From Paraburkholderia sp. BL23I1N1 (GTDB lineage: Bacteria; Pseudomonadota; Gammaproteobacteria; Burkholderiales; Burkholderiaceae): a stretch of 64,000 bases of DNA. Below the pieces are notes generated by a model, which was not told where the DNA came from, made no database searches, and saw only the letters and a program-made list of their open reading frames with translations. The stretch lies in contig NZ_RAPV01000002.1 in NCBI RefSeq assembly GCF_003610295.1, forward strand, positions 186,001 to 250,000, in the 5' to 3' direction. Positions 1 through 7,853 of the stretch are shown here, one piece after another (positions within the stretch are counted from its first letter, which is position 1; every line of letters starts with the position of its first letter). Made by a program: the position numbers and the translations under genes.

Positions 1-186
1 GAACCGGAAATTCCGTGGGAGATGGCGATTGGCTGGCGCCGCAACGGGTATCTGTCGCATGCGGCGCGCGCGTGGCTGGAGGTGGCGCGCGAGACGCTGC
101 CCGGCCAGGCCGGCGACGATTTCATGCTGGGGCCGGGCATCGGCGTGATCGGCATCACGGCGCCTGTTCAGACACCGAAGCCGTAA
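1..186 (+). CDS. LysR-family transcriptional regulator, C-terminal fragment
   Basis: The first 61 codons are open in frame 1 and end at TAA 184-186; the start lies outside the window. The peptide contains IPWEMAIGWRRNGYLSHAA followed by WLEVARE, which resembles the end of the effector-binding domain of LysR regulators, where a strand-turn-helix closes the second subdomain. A terminator follows about 80 bases downstream. Family assignment rests on this short tail only, so the effector and targets cannot be inferred. Confidence 0.6.
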   Translation, partial: EPEIPWEMAIGWRRNGYLSHAARAWLEVARETLPGQAGDDFMLGPGIGVIGITAPVQTPKP

Positions 187-211
187 ATGCGGCTAACGCG
201 AACGGGACCAC

Positions 212-256
212 TGCAAATGCGGCCACCGCAAACGCGGCCGCCGCCAATGCGGCCAG
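212..256. repeat. Three imperfect 15-bp tandem repeats
   Basis: Three consecutive units (GCAAATGCGGCCACC, GCAAACGCGGCCGCC, GCCAATGCGGCCAGC) lie between the LysR stop and its terminator. They look like a small variable-number tandem repeat in non-coding DNA. Confidence 0.6.
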
Positions 257-265
257 CCAAATGAC

Positions 266-302
266 AACATGCCGCCCGGCGCAGACCGGACGGCATGTTT
301 TT
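266..302 (+). terminator. Rho-independent terminator after the LysR gene
   Basis: AACATGCCG (266-274) pairs with CGGCATGTT (291-299), with CCGG/CCGG pairing inside the loop, followed by T residues to 302. It sits about 80 bases after the LysR stop and also separates it from the convergent gene at 363. Confidence 0.75.
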
Positions 303-362
303 CAGGCGCACCTCAGCGACTCACCTCAGCGGCTTACCTCGGACGCTCACCGAACGTCGTCA

Positions 363-2123
363 TTACTGTTGCGTGACAAACTCGATGCGGCGGTTAGCAA
401 AGCGGCCACTCGCCGTGTCGTTGCTCGCGACCGGACGCACGTCGCCGTAACCTTGCGCGACAAGCGAATCCGCCGGCACGCCCGTCTTTACGAGATACGC
501 ACGAACCGCTTCGGCGCGCCTCGTCGACAGTTCCAGATTGGCTTGTGTGCCGCCGACATTGTCCGAATAACCGGCCACTTCGAGCTTGGGCGCCCTGCCG
601 TTGCGGGCGCAGGCGTGCAGCACTTGTGCCGACTGGTTCAGATCGGCCATCGCCGAGACGGGCACGCGGGCGCTGGCGCTCACGAAGTTGATGACCTGCA
701 GGTTCAGGACCTTGACCACGTCCGCTGTCACGCACGAGCTGTCCGGCGCGAGCAGGCCCTTGATCGCACCGTGGAAGTTCTCAGTTGCATTGGCGACCGC
801 CTGTTCGACGTTGAACGAACCGATCTGATACGACGCGCCGAACAGCGACTTCAGCTTATCGAGCCAGCCGAGCTTTGCGTTTGCCGCGCTGCCGCTCAGT
901 TCGATGCGCGCGCCGTCCACTTTCACCTCCGCGCCCGGCAATGCCATTAGCGGCATCAGGCCGTCAAGACGAGCGAGCCAGTCGGCCGACTTCGTGTCCT
1001 GGTCCACTGTCACGTTCGCGACGAAATGCTCGGCACCGATGCGCCTGGTCAGCGCGTCGATCAGTTGAGTCTTGTCGGCTTCGCTGCCGACCGTCGCGGT
1101 GAGCGTCGGCTTGCCGGCGGCGTCGACCGTGAAGCTGATCTGGCTGTCTTTGGTCGGCGCGGGTGCGGCGGCGGGCTGCTGCGCTTCGCTGGCGGCGCTT
1201 GCCGCAACGGCGCTGGCGGCTGCCGTCGAAGCCGCTGCGTCGCTCGCAGCGGGCGTTAAGACCGCGGCGGCCGAGGCCTCAGCCGGTGCGGATGCGGGCT
1301 GCGCAGTGGCCGCGGCTTCCGCGCTACTGCGCTCACTGCTTTGTGCGCCGCGTTGCTCATTTTGGCAACCGCGCAGGAAAAGGAAAGCCAGCACGGCAGC
1401 AATCGCCGCGAGCAGCCACCACAGCCACTTGCGCGGACGGCGCTCTTCGCGCACCACAGCGTCGACTGGCACGCGGATGCTCGACATGGCCTCGGCCACC
1501 GGCTTGGCGGCAGGCGTCGGATGGTCGATGTGCGCCGAGACCGCCTTCAGTTGCGACAGAATATTGCCGCTGAACGCGCCAAGTGTGCTCAGGCCAAGGC
1601 CGCCCATCAAACGATCGTTCAGGTACGGCGCAATCGCCGGCAGTTGATGATCCAGCAGCGTCGGCAGTTGGCCCACGTTGCCCTGGCCTTCGAGAAAATG
1701 ACGCTTCAGCAGGCCCAGCAGCGTTGCGCCGACGATGCCCGTCATGGCGTGCGTCGCATGCGCCGGCACACCGGTTTGAGTGGCGACTTCGTCGCTGAGC
1801 GTATCGACGCGGCGATCGAGCACGCGCTCGAGCAAGTGGCGACCCGCACCTTCCAGTTGGCTCACGCCGGTGGTGCTGCCGAGCAGTTGCGGCAACTGCT
1901 CGGCGATGTGGCCATTCACCTCAGGCGAAATGATCGCGGCGAACAGCGACCGCGCGCCGTCGAGCGTTGCACCCTTCTGCATCAGGCCGGCGATGAGCGC
2001 CGGGCCGGTTGTTGCAAGCACCTTCTGGGTCGCGTCCGGCGGCAGCCCGAAGCGGGTCGCCAGCTGTCGCACAATACCGTCCGTCAACGCGGACTGAATC
2101 AGCTGAATCACATTGATACTCAT
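363..2123 (-). CDS. DUF937 / transmembrane / OmpA-like domain protein
   Basis: This 586-residue protein is read from ATG 2123, chosen over an upstream ATG because AGGAAG lies 8 bases before it. The N-terminal part (about 1-190) resembles the helical DUF937 family. A single membrane segment, KWLWWLLAAIAAVLAFLFL, lies near residues 231-249, followed by an Ala-rich linker. The C-terminus (about 475-586) is an OmpA-like peptidoglycan-binding domain with the typical GYSDNVG, LSTRRAEAV and GYGD elements. The layout suggests an inner-membrane anchored protein that reaches into the periplasm and grips peptidoglycan. The OmpA-like domain is clear; the role of the DUF937 part is unknown. Confidence 0.85.
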   Translation of the reverse strand: MSINVIQLIQSALTDGIVRQLATRFGLPPDATQKVLATTGPALIAGLMQKGATLDGARSLFAAIISPEVNGHIAEQLPQLLGSTTGVSQLEGAGRHLLERVLDRRVDTLSDEVATQTGVPAHATHAMTGIVGATLLGLLKRHFLEGQGNVGQLPTLLDHQLPAIAPYLNDRLMGGLGLSTLGAFSGNILSQLKAVSAHIDHPTPAAKPVAEAMSSIRVPVDAVVREERRPRKWLWWLLAAIAAVLAFLFLRGCQNEQRGAQSSERSSAEAAATAQPASAPAEASAAAVLTPAASDAAASTAAASAVAASAASEAQQPAAAPAPTKDSQISFTVDAAGKPTLTATVGSEADKTQLIDALTRRIGAEHFVANVTVDQDTKSADWLARLDGLMPLMALPGAEVKVDGARIELSGSAANAKLGWLDKLKSLFGASYQIGSFNVEQAVANATENFHGAIKGLLAPDSSCVTADVVKVLNLQVINFVSASARVPVSAMADLNQSAQVLHACARNGRAPKLEVAGYSDNVGGTQANLELSTRRAEAVRAYLVKTGVPADSLVAQGYGDVRPVASNDTASGRFANRRIEFVTQQ

Positions 2124-2181
2124 TGCTTCGCTTCCTAGAGTTCCCGAACGCGCCACCTGACGCGCTCTTTTTCGCGGCGCG

Positions 2182-2210
2182 ATTATAGGTTTGGGGAAAT
2201 CTCATAAACG
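2182..2210 (-). promoter_or_regulatory. Possible sigma-70 promoter for the DUF937/OmpA gene
   Basis: On the minus strand a perfect TATAAT (2182-2187) lies about 60 bases before the start codon. A weak -35 (TTTATG, 3 of 6 matches) sits 16-17 bases further up. The surrounding 2200-2290 is unusually AT-rich for this window, as expected of a promoter. The -35 is poor, so this is tentative. Confidence 0.45.
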
Positions 2211-2294
2211 AAGCGACACAATTTATGACGAATTAACCGACGTTCGCCTAAATATTCTTATATTTACGACCAAGATTAAGAAGATTGCTGTTCC

Positions 2295-3941
2295 TCACGC
2301 CGCTACACCGGCGACTCCCGCCGCCATCGCAGGCACCGTTTGCCCCGCGCGTCGGCTCGCCACAATCAGTTCAGCCGCGCGCTCGCCGATCATCACCGTC
2401 GGCGAATTCGTGTTGCCGCCAATCAGCGTCGGCATCACGGACGCATCGACGATCCGCAGCCCCGTCACGCCGCGCACCCGCAACTGCGGATCGACCACAG
2501 ATTGCGCGTCGCCGCCCATCCGGCACGTAGCCACCGGGTGATAGATCGTGTCGGCATGCTCGGCGATGGTCCGGCGCAAATCTTCCTCGGTCTGGCCGGA
2601 ATGCGTGTACAGCTCCTTGCCGCCGTGTAGCGCCAGCGAGGGTGCGTCGAGAATGCGCCGCGCCATCTGCGCGCCTTCCACCAGCAGGTCGAGATCGCGC
2701 GAGTCGCTGAAAAACCGCGGATCGATCACGGGCGCGGTGCGCGCGTCGGCGCTCGCGAGCGTCACCGTGCCGCGGCTATGCGGACGCAACACGCACACGT
2801 GCAGCGAATAGCCGTGGCCCCAGTGCATATGGCGGTTGTGGTCGTCGACAATGGCCGCGCAGAAATGCAGTTGCAGGTCCGGGCGCTCGAGCGTCGGCCG
2901 GCTCTTCAAAAAGCCGCCCGCTTCGGCGACGTTGCTCGACAGCATGCCTGTCCCATGCCGCATGAAGGTCACGAACTGCGGCAGCATCCGCGCGATGCCG
3001 CGAATCGAAAAGCCGGTCGGCTCGATCGACGACACCCGTTTATTGATCGTGAAGTCGACGTGGTCGATCAGGTTCTGACCGACCACGGGCGCATCGTGCA
3101 GCACGTCGATACCGAGCTGTTGCAAATGCGCCGCCGGCCCGATCCCCGAGCACATCAGCAGTTGCGGCGAATTGAACGCGCCCGCTGCGAGCACCACCTC
3201 GGCGCGCGCTTCGAGCGTTTCAGTACGGCCGCCGCGCACGATTTCGACGCCGCTCGCGTGCTTGCCGTCGAAGGTCACGCGCAGCACCGTCGCATCGGCG
3301 ATCGTATGGAGATTGGGCCGCGCGCGATCGTAGATATAAGCACGCGCGACGCTGCAGCGCTGTCCGTCGCGCTGCGTCACCTGATAGAAACCGACGCCTT
3401 CCTGGTCCGCCCCGTTGAAATCGGTGTTCAGTTTGTAACCGGCTTCGGTCGCGGCCTGCACGAAGCGCTTCGAAAACGGATTGTGATAGCGCAGATCGGA
3501 CACCGTTAGCGGGCCGTCCGCGCCGTGCCATGCATCGGCGCCGCGCTCGTTGCCTTCGGCCCGACGGAAATACGGCAGCACGTCGGCCCACGACCAGCCT
3601 TCGCAGCCGAGCTGCGCCCATTCGTCGTAATCGAGCGGATGGCCGCGCGTGTAGATCATGGCGTTGATCGCGCTCGACCCGCCGAAGCCCCGCCCGCGCG
3701 GCTGATAACCCTGGCGGCCGGCGAGCCCCGGTTGGGGCGTCGTCAGATAGCCGTAGTTGGTTTTGAGTTTGTGCGGCACGACGGCCGCCACGCCCACCGG
3801 CATGTTCACGAACAGATTGCGGTCCGTATGCGGACCCGCTTCGATCAGGGCGATCGTCGCGTCGGGGCAGCTATCCGCCAGACGGCTCGCGAGCGAGCAG
3901 CCGCCCGAGCCCGCACCGACAATGATGTAGTCGTATTGCAT
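2295..3941 (-). CDS. GMC-family FAD-dependent oxidoreductase (choline/alcohol dehydrogenase-like)
   Basis: This 548-residue protein starts at ATG 3941 behind a strong AGGAGG Shine-Dalgarno. It opens with the FAD-binding Rossmann motif DYIIVGAGSGGCSLASRLAD, then carries both GMC signatures: GFGGSSAINAMIYTRGH near residue 84 and GAFNSPQLLMCSGIGP in the middle. The C-terminal HPVATCRMG and GNTNSPTVMIGERAAE hold the conserved catalytic His and the second FAD contact. The family oxidises alcohols to aldehydes and passes electrons to a quinone or O2. The closest named relatives are choline dehydrogenase (BetA) and medium-chain alcohol dehydrogenases. No bet genes are adjacent, so the substrate is not assigned. 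Confidence 0.9.
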   Translation of the reverse strand: MQYDYIIVGAGSGGCSLASRLADSCPDATIALIEAGPHTDRNLFVNMPVGVAAVVPHKLKTNYGYLTTPQPGLAGRQGYQPRGRGFGGSSAINAMIYTRGHPLDYDEWAQLGCEGWSWADVLPYFRRAEGNERGADAWHGADGPLTVSDLRYHNPFSKRFVQAATEAGYKLNTDFNGADQEGVGFYQVTQRDGQRCSVARAYIYDRARPNLHTIADATVLRVTFDGKHASGVEIVRGGRTETLEARAEVVLAAGAFNSPQLLMCSGIGPAAHLQQLGIDVLHDAPVVGQNLIDHVDFTINKRVSSIEPTGFSIRGIARMLPQFVTFMRHGTGMLSSNVAEAGGFLKSRPTLERPDLQLHFCAAIVDDHNRHMHWGHGYSLHVCVLRPHSRGTVTLASADARTAPVIDPRFFSDSRDLDLLVEGAQMARRILDAPSLALHGGKELYTHSGQTEEDLRRTIAEHADTIYHPVATCRMGGDAQSVVDPQLRVRGVTGLRIVDASVMPTLIGGNTNSPTVMIGERAAELIVASRRAGQTVPAMAAGVAGVAA

Positions 3942-4249
3942 CCGCTCCTCCTGGTGGGGCCGCGTTGCTTGCAGACCCGGTCTCGTGCACACTTGTCTAC
4001 GTGTGTTTTATCGGCATTGTAGGGAGCGTTCAGGCGCGACGGCGGGTTCGTGTCAGAGCGATCCCTCTAAACGAAAGCCCGCCCGCGACCCTATGATGAA
4101 AGACGCGCATGCGCCCGCCAGGCCGCCGCGCACGGCATTCAAACACGGCGCCTCGCACGCCGTCCTCTGAGCGTGCGGCACGACACGCCGCGATAAAACA
4201 GCACGCCGTCGATCAGCGGCGGCACGCATCCGGTGAACGGAGACAGCAG
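3942..4249. other. Divergent intergenic region, GMC oxidoreductase / aidB
   Basis: This 308-base gap between two divergently read genes must carry both promoters. A possible -35 (TTGTCT) lies near 3993, but no convincing -10 is spaced from it. I see no gene and no clear operator. Confidence 0.5.
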
Positions 4250-5941
4250 ATGGATCGGAACAGCTTCGGCCACACCCACGACGTGACAAATCAGGCGCCT
4301 CCTCTCGCGGACTACAACCTGTTTTCGAGCGACGTGGCGTTGTCCGCCGCCCTCGACCGCGAAGGGGCCGCGTGGCATCGCGAGGCGTTGCAGCGGCACG
4401 GCGCGGCCCTCACCACGCCCGAGACACTTGCGCTTGCCGAACTGGCGAACCGCCACACGCCCGAACTTGTCACACACAGCCCGCGCGGCGAACGCATCGA
4501 CGCGCTGGAGTTTCATCCTTCGTGGCATACCCTGCTGTCGCTATTGCGCCGCGAAGGCCTGCACGCATTGCCGTTTTCGGATCCGCAGCACGGCGCCATG
4601 GTCGCCCGTTGCGCGGGCTATTTCCTGCACGCGCAACTCGAATCCGGCTCCCTCTGCCCGCTGACGATGACCTTCGCGAGCATCCCCGTGTTGCAACGCG
4701 AACCCGCGTTGTTCGACACGCTGCGCGACAAGCTCTATGCCCGCGAACACGATCCCCGCGACGTGCCGCTCACGCAAAAAACCTCCGCGATGATCGGCAT
4801 GGGCATGACCGAGAAACAGGGCGGCTCGGACGTGCGCAGCAATCAAACCTGTGCGTATGCCACGCCCGGCAGCGGCCGCGGCCGCGGCACCGAATACCGC
4901 CTGGTCGGACACAAATGGTTTTTCTCCGCGCCGCAATGCGACGCGCATCTGGTGCTCGCCCGCACCGACGATCACGCGAGCCTCTCATGCTTTTTCGTGC
5001 CGCGTTTCGCGCCAGATGGCAGCAAGAACGCGGTGCAGATCCAGCGTCTGAAAGACAAGCTCGGTAACCGCTCGAATGCCAGCAGCGAAGTCGAATTCTT
5101 CGACGCGTTCGGCATCATGATCGGCGACGAAGGCCGCGGCGTGCCGACCATCATCGAAATGGCGAACTACACGCGGCTCGATTGCGTGATCGGCAGCGCG
5201 GCCTTGATGCGCGCGGCGCTGGTGCAGGCGATCCACCATGCCCGGCATCGCAGCGCCTTCGGCCGGCATCTTGCCGATCAGCCGTTGATGCGCAATGTGC
5301 TCGCCGATCTGGCGTTGGAATCGGAAGCCGCGACGGTGTTGTTCATGCGGCTCGCGCGCGCTTTCGAAGAATCGGCCGATGCGTCGTCGGCCGCACCCGC
5401 CGAACGCGCATGGCGGCGGATCGTCACCCCGGCGGCGAAGTACTGGGTCTGCAAGCGCACGCTGGAATTCACCGGCGAGGCCATGGAAGTCTGGGGCGGC
5501 AACGGCTACGTCGAAACCGGTCCGATGGCGCGCTTCTATCGTGAAGCGCCGGTAAATTCGATCTGGGAAGGTTCGGGCAACGTGATGTGCCTCGACGTGT
5601 TGCGCGCCATAGAGCGCGAGCCCGACGCGGCGCAGGCCCTGTCCGCCGCATGGCAGGCGGATGCGCAAGGGCACCCGGCTTTGAGCGCCGCACTCGGCAG
5701 GCTCGCCGCCACGCTCACCGGTCCGGCCGAACATCGTGAAGCCTCCGCTCGACGGATCGCGCAGCAGATCGTGCTGATCGCGCAAGCCACCTTGCTCCTG
5801 AAGCACGCGCCGCTCGAAGTGGCCGAGGCCTTCATCGCCACGCGTCTCGCCGACGGCTGCGGCGAGAACGGCCGCGTGTACGGCACGCTGCCGGTCACGT
5901 TCGACCACGCGGCGATCATCGAAAGAGCATTTCCCGCTTGA
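4250..5941 (+). CDS. aidB: AidB-like acyl-CoA dehydrogenase
   Basis: This 563-residue protein starts at ATG 4250 with GGAGA upstream; the upstream in-frame ATG at 4109 lacks family similarity. The N-terminus has the AidB-type PPLADYNLFSSD. The core has IGMGMTEKQGGSDVRSNQ (flavin/substrate loop), HKWFFSAPQCDAHLVLA, LKDKLGNRSNAS, and the C-terminal VNSIWEGSGNVMCLDVLRA typical of AidB. E. coli AidB is a tetrameric FAD protein of the alkylation response with weak isovaleryl-CoA dehydrogenase activity, which binds DNA. Here the gene stands outside any ada regulon visible in the window and precedes an aldehyde dehydrogenase by 86 bases, so co-transcription is possible. Confidence 0.88.
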   Translation: MDRNSFGHTHDVTNQAPPLADYNLFSSDVALSAALDREGAAWHREALQRHGAALTTPETLALAELANRHTPELVTHSPRGERIDALEFHPSWHTLLSLLRREGLHALPFSDPQHGAMVARCAGYFLHAQLESGSLCPLTMTFASIPVLQREPALFDTLRDKLYAREHDPRDVPLTQKTSAMIGMGMTEKQGGSDVRSNQTCAYATPGSGRGRGTEYRLVGHKWFFSAPQCDAHLVLARTDDHASLSCFFVPRFAPDGSKNAVQIQRLKDKLGNRSNASSEVEFFDAFGIMIGDEGRGVPTIIEMANYTRLDCVIGSAALMRAALVQAIHHARHRSAFGRHLADQPLMRNVLADLALESEAATVLFMRLARAFEESADASSAAPAERAWRRIVTPAAKYWVCKRTLEFTGEAMEVWGGNGYVETGPMARFYREAPVNSIWEGSGNVMCLDVLRAIEREPDAAQALSAAWQADAQGHPALSAALGRLAATLTGPAEHREASARRIAQQIVLIAQATLLLKHAPLEVAEAFIATRLADGCGENGRVYGTLPVTFDHAAIIERAFPA

Positions 5942-6027
5942 AGCGAAGCGGGTGGATCGACAACGTACCAGGCACATCAATAAGCGCGACTTAACGCGCA
6001 CCGTTATCCATCAGGGAGTGGACATAT

Positions 6028-7446
6028 ATGAAGAACGATCTGCCGGAAGTCGCCGCGCTCGAAGCGCTGCTGCGCGATCAACGCCATGCTTATTTGCGCG
6101 CGCCGTATCCGTCGTGGGAGGCCCGCGCCGGGCATCTGAAAGCGCTGCGCAACGTCATGCTCGACAACCGCGACGCACTCGCCGACGCGATGAACGCCGA
6201 CTTCGGCAATCGCGCGAAGCAGGAAGTGCTGCTCGCCGAATTCCTGCTCATCAAGGAAGAGATCGCCGGCGCGCTCCGGCACGGCAAACGCTGGATGAAA
6301 GCGCAGCGCCGCAGCACCAACAAATGGCTCATGCCGGCGCGCGCGAAAGTCGTGCCGCAGCCGCTTGGCGTGGTCGGCATCATCGTGCCGTGGAATTATC
6401 CGGTGCTGCTCGCGGTGGGTCCGCTGATCAGTGCGCTGACGGCCGGCAACCGCGCGATCATCAAGATGTCCGAATTGACGCCGCGCACTTCGGCGCTATT
6501 CGAGCAGCTGATCGGCCAGACCTTTGCACGCGATCACGTCGCCGTGGTGAACGGCGACGCCGCGCTCGCCGCCGCGTTCAGCGCGCAGCCGTTCGACCAT
6601 CTGCTGTTCACCGGCTCGACCAAGGTCGGCCATGAAGTGATGCGCGCCGCCGCCGAACATCTGACGCCGGTCACGCTAGAACTGGGCGGCAAGTCGCCGG
6701 CCATCATCGGTCAGCACGCGCGCTTCGACTACGCGGTGGATAACCTCGTCGCCGGCAAGACGCTCAACGCCGGCCAGACCTGTGTCGCGCCGGACTACGT
6801 GCTGGTGCCGCGCGGCAAGGAGCAGGCGTTCATCGACCGGGCACGCGTGCGAATGACCAAGATGTACCCCGGCTTTGCGCACAACCTCGATTACACCTCG
6901 ATCATCTCGGAGCGGCACTTTACGCGACTGCAACGACTTGCCGATGAAGCGCAGGCCGCAGGCGCGCAACTACACACGCTCACCGACAGCATGCCGGACG
7001 AGGCAAGCCGCCGCTTTCCGCTGATCGCCGTCACGAACGCGCCGGATGAAAGCGCGCTGATGCAGGAGGAAATTTTCGGCCCGCTGCTGCCGATCGTCTC
7101 CTATGACACGCTCGACGACGCGATCGCATGGATCAACGCGCGTCCGCGTCCACTCGCGCTGTATCTCTACGCCGACGACACCGCGACCATCGATCGCGTC
7201 ACGCGCGACACCATCGCGGGCGGCATGGCGATCAACGAAACGCTCATGCATCTGGCGTGCGAAAGCCTGCCGTTCGGCGGCGTCGGTGCGAGCGGGATGG
7301 GGGCTTATCACGGTTACGAAGGCTTCGTGACCTTCTCGAAGATGAAGCCGGTGCTGACGCAGGCGCGCCTGAACGCGCGCGGCTGGATCTCGCCGCCGTA
7401 CGGCAAGCGGGTGAATGCGCTACTGAAGTTGATGATGCGGTTTTGA
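6028..7446 (+). CDS. Aldehyde dehydrogenase, coniferyl-aldehyde dehydrogenase type
   Basis: This 472-residue member of the NAD(P)-dependent aldehyde dehydrogenase superfamily starts at ATG 6028 behind GGGAG. The substrate/cofactor motif IIVPWNYPVLLAVGPL is near residues 118-133. The general base is E218 in TLELGGKSP and the catalytic cysteine is C252 in NAGQTCVAPDYV. Length and the unusual AGQTCVAPDYV motif match the class 3/CalB branch that oxidises coniferyl and other aromatic or fatty aldehydes to acids. The C-terminus ends in LLKLMMRF, possibly a hydrophobic tail. It follows aidB on the same strand. The exact substrate cannot be read from sequence. Confidence 0.88.
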   Translation: MKNDLPEVAALEALLRDQRHAYLRAPYPSWEARAGHLKALRNVMLDNRDALADAMNADFGNRAKQEVLLAEFLLIKEEIAGALRHGKRWMKAQRRSTNKWLMPARAKVVPQPLGVVGIIVPWNYPVLLAVGPLISALTAGNRAIIKMSELTPRTSALFEQLIGQTFARDHVAVVNGDAALAAAFSAQPFDHLLFTGSTKVGHEVMRAAAEHLTPVTLELGGKSPAIIGQHARFDYAVDNLVAGKTLNAGQTCVAPDYVLVPRGKEQAFIDRARVRMTKMYPGFAHNLDYTSIISERHFTRLQRLADEAQAAGAQLHTLTDSMPDEASRRFPLIAVTNAPDESALMQEEIFGPLLPIVSYDTLDDAIAWINARPRPLALYLYADDTATIDRVTRDTIAGGMAINETLMHLACESLPFGGVGASGMGAYHGYEGFVTFSKMKPVLTQARLNARGWISPPYGKRVNALLKLMMRF

Positions 7447-7448
7447 CG

Positions 7449-7471
7449 GGCCGGCCGTCCGTGCGCCGGCC
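7449..7471. terminator. Hairpin between convergent genes
   Basis: GGCCGG (7449-7454) pairs with CCGGCC (7466-7471) in the 40-base gap between two convergent genes. No T-run follows, so this is a weak terminator candidate for either strand. Confidence 0.35.
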
Positions 7472-7486
7472 ACCCGCGCGACGCGT

Positions 7487-7852
7487 TCAGCGCCCGGCCG
7501 CCCGGCCAGAACCATCCGCGATATCCGTCGCCACCACATCGGTCACGTCCTGCGCGGCGGCCGCACCGCCTTCGGGCTCAACCTCGGCGCCGCTTTCCAG
7601 CCGATGCAGCCACGCGAGCAGCTCCGCCACCGCCTGATAAAGCTGCGGCGGAATCCGCGTATCGAGATCGACCTGCATCAGCAACGAGACCATTTCCGGC
7701 GCCTCGTGCACATACAAACCGGCTTCCTTGGCGCGCTGCACAATCATCTCGGCCAGCATGCCGTAGCCTTTGGCGATCACGCGTGGCGCGGGATCGCTGC
7801 CCTGTGCGTCATAGACGAGCGCGGCCGCACTGCGGCGATGTTTGCGGCTCAT
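7487..7852 (-). CDS. Free-standing FlhB C-terminal-domain protein (FlhB/EscU-like)
   Basis: This 121-residue protein starts at ATG 7852, one base from the TGA of the FliK-like gene upstream, so the two are co-transcribed. Residues about 8-87 align with the cytoplasmic switch domain of FlhB: AALVYD, APRVIAKG, APEMVSLLMQVDLDTRIP and QLYQAVAELLAWLHRL match the same positions in the full FlhB of this window (50180-51403). The protein has no membrane segments and begins just after the place where FlhB has its NPTH self-cleavage site. A role in export-substrate switching together with the neighbouring FliK-like protein is inferred from the context and is not established. Confidence 0.85.
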   Translation of the reverse strand: MSRKHRRSAAALVYDAQGSDPAPRVIAKGYGMLAEMIVQRAKEAGLYVHEAPEMVSLLMQVDLDTRIPPQLYQAVAELLAWLHRLESGAEVEPEGGAAAAQDVTDVVATDIADGSGRAAGR

Positions 7853-7853
7853 C

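Noticed and set aside
212..256. Tandem units as a CRISPR array
   Set aside because: Units are 15 bases and directly adjacent without spacers; no cas genes are present.
4008..4015. GCCGATAA on the minus strand before the GMC gene as a sigma-28 promoter
   Set aside because: The -10 word is perfect, but no TAAAG-like -35 lies at the right distance, and the gene is not flagellar.
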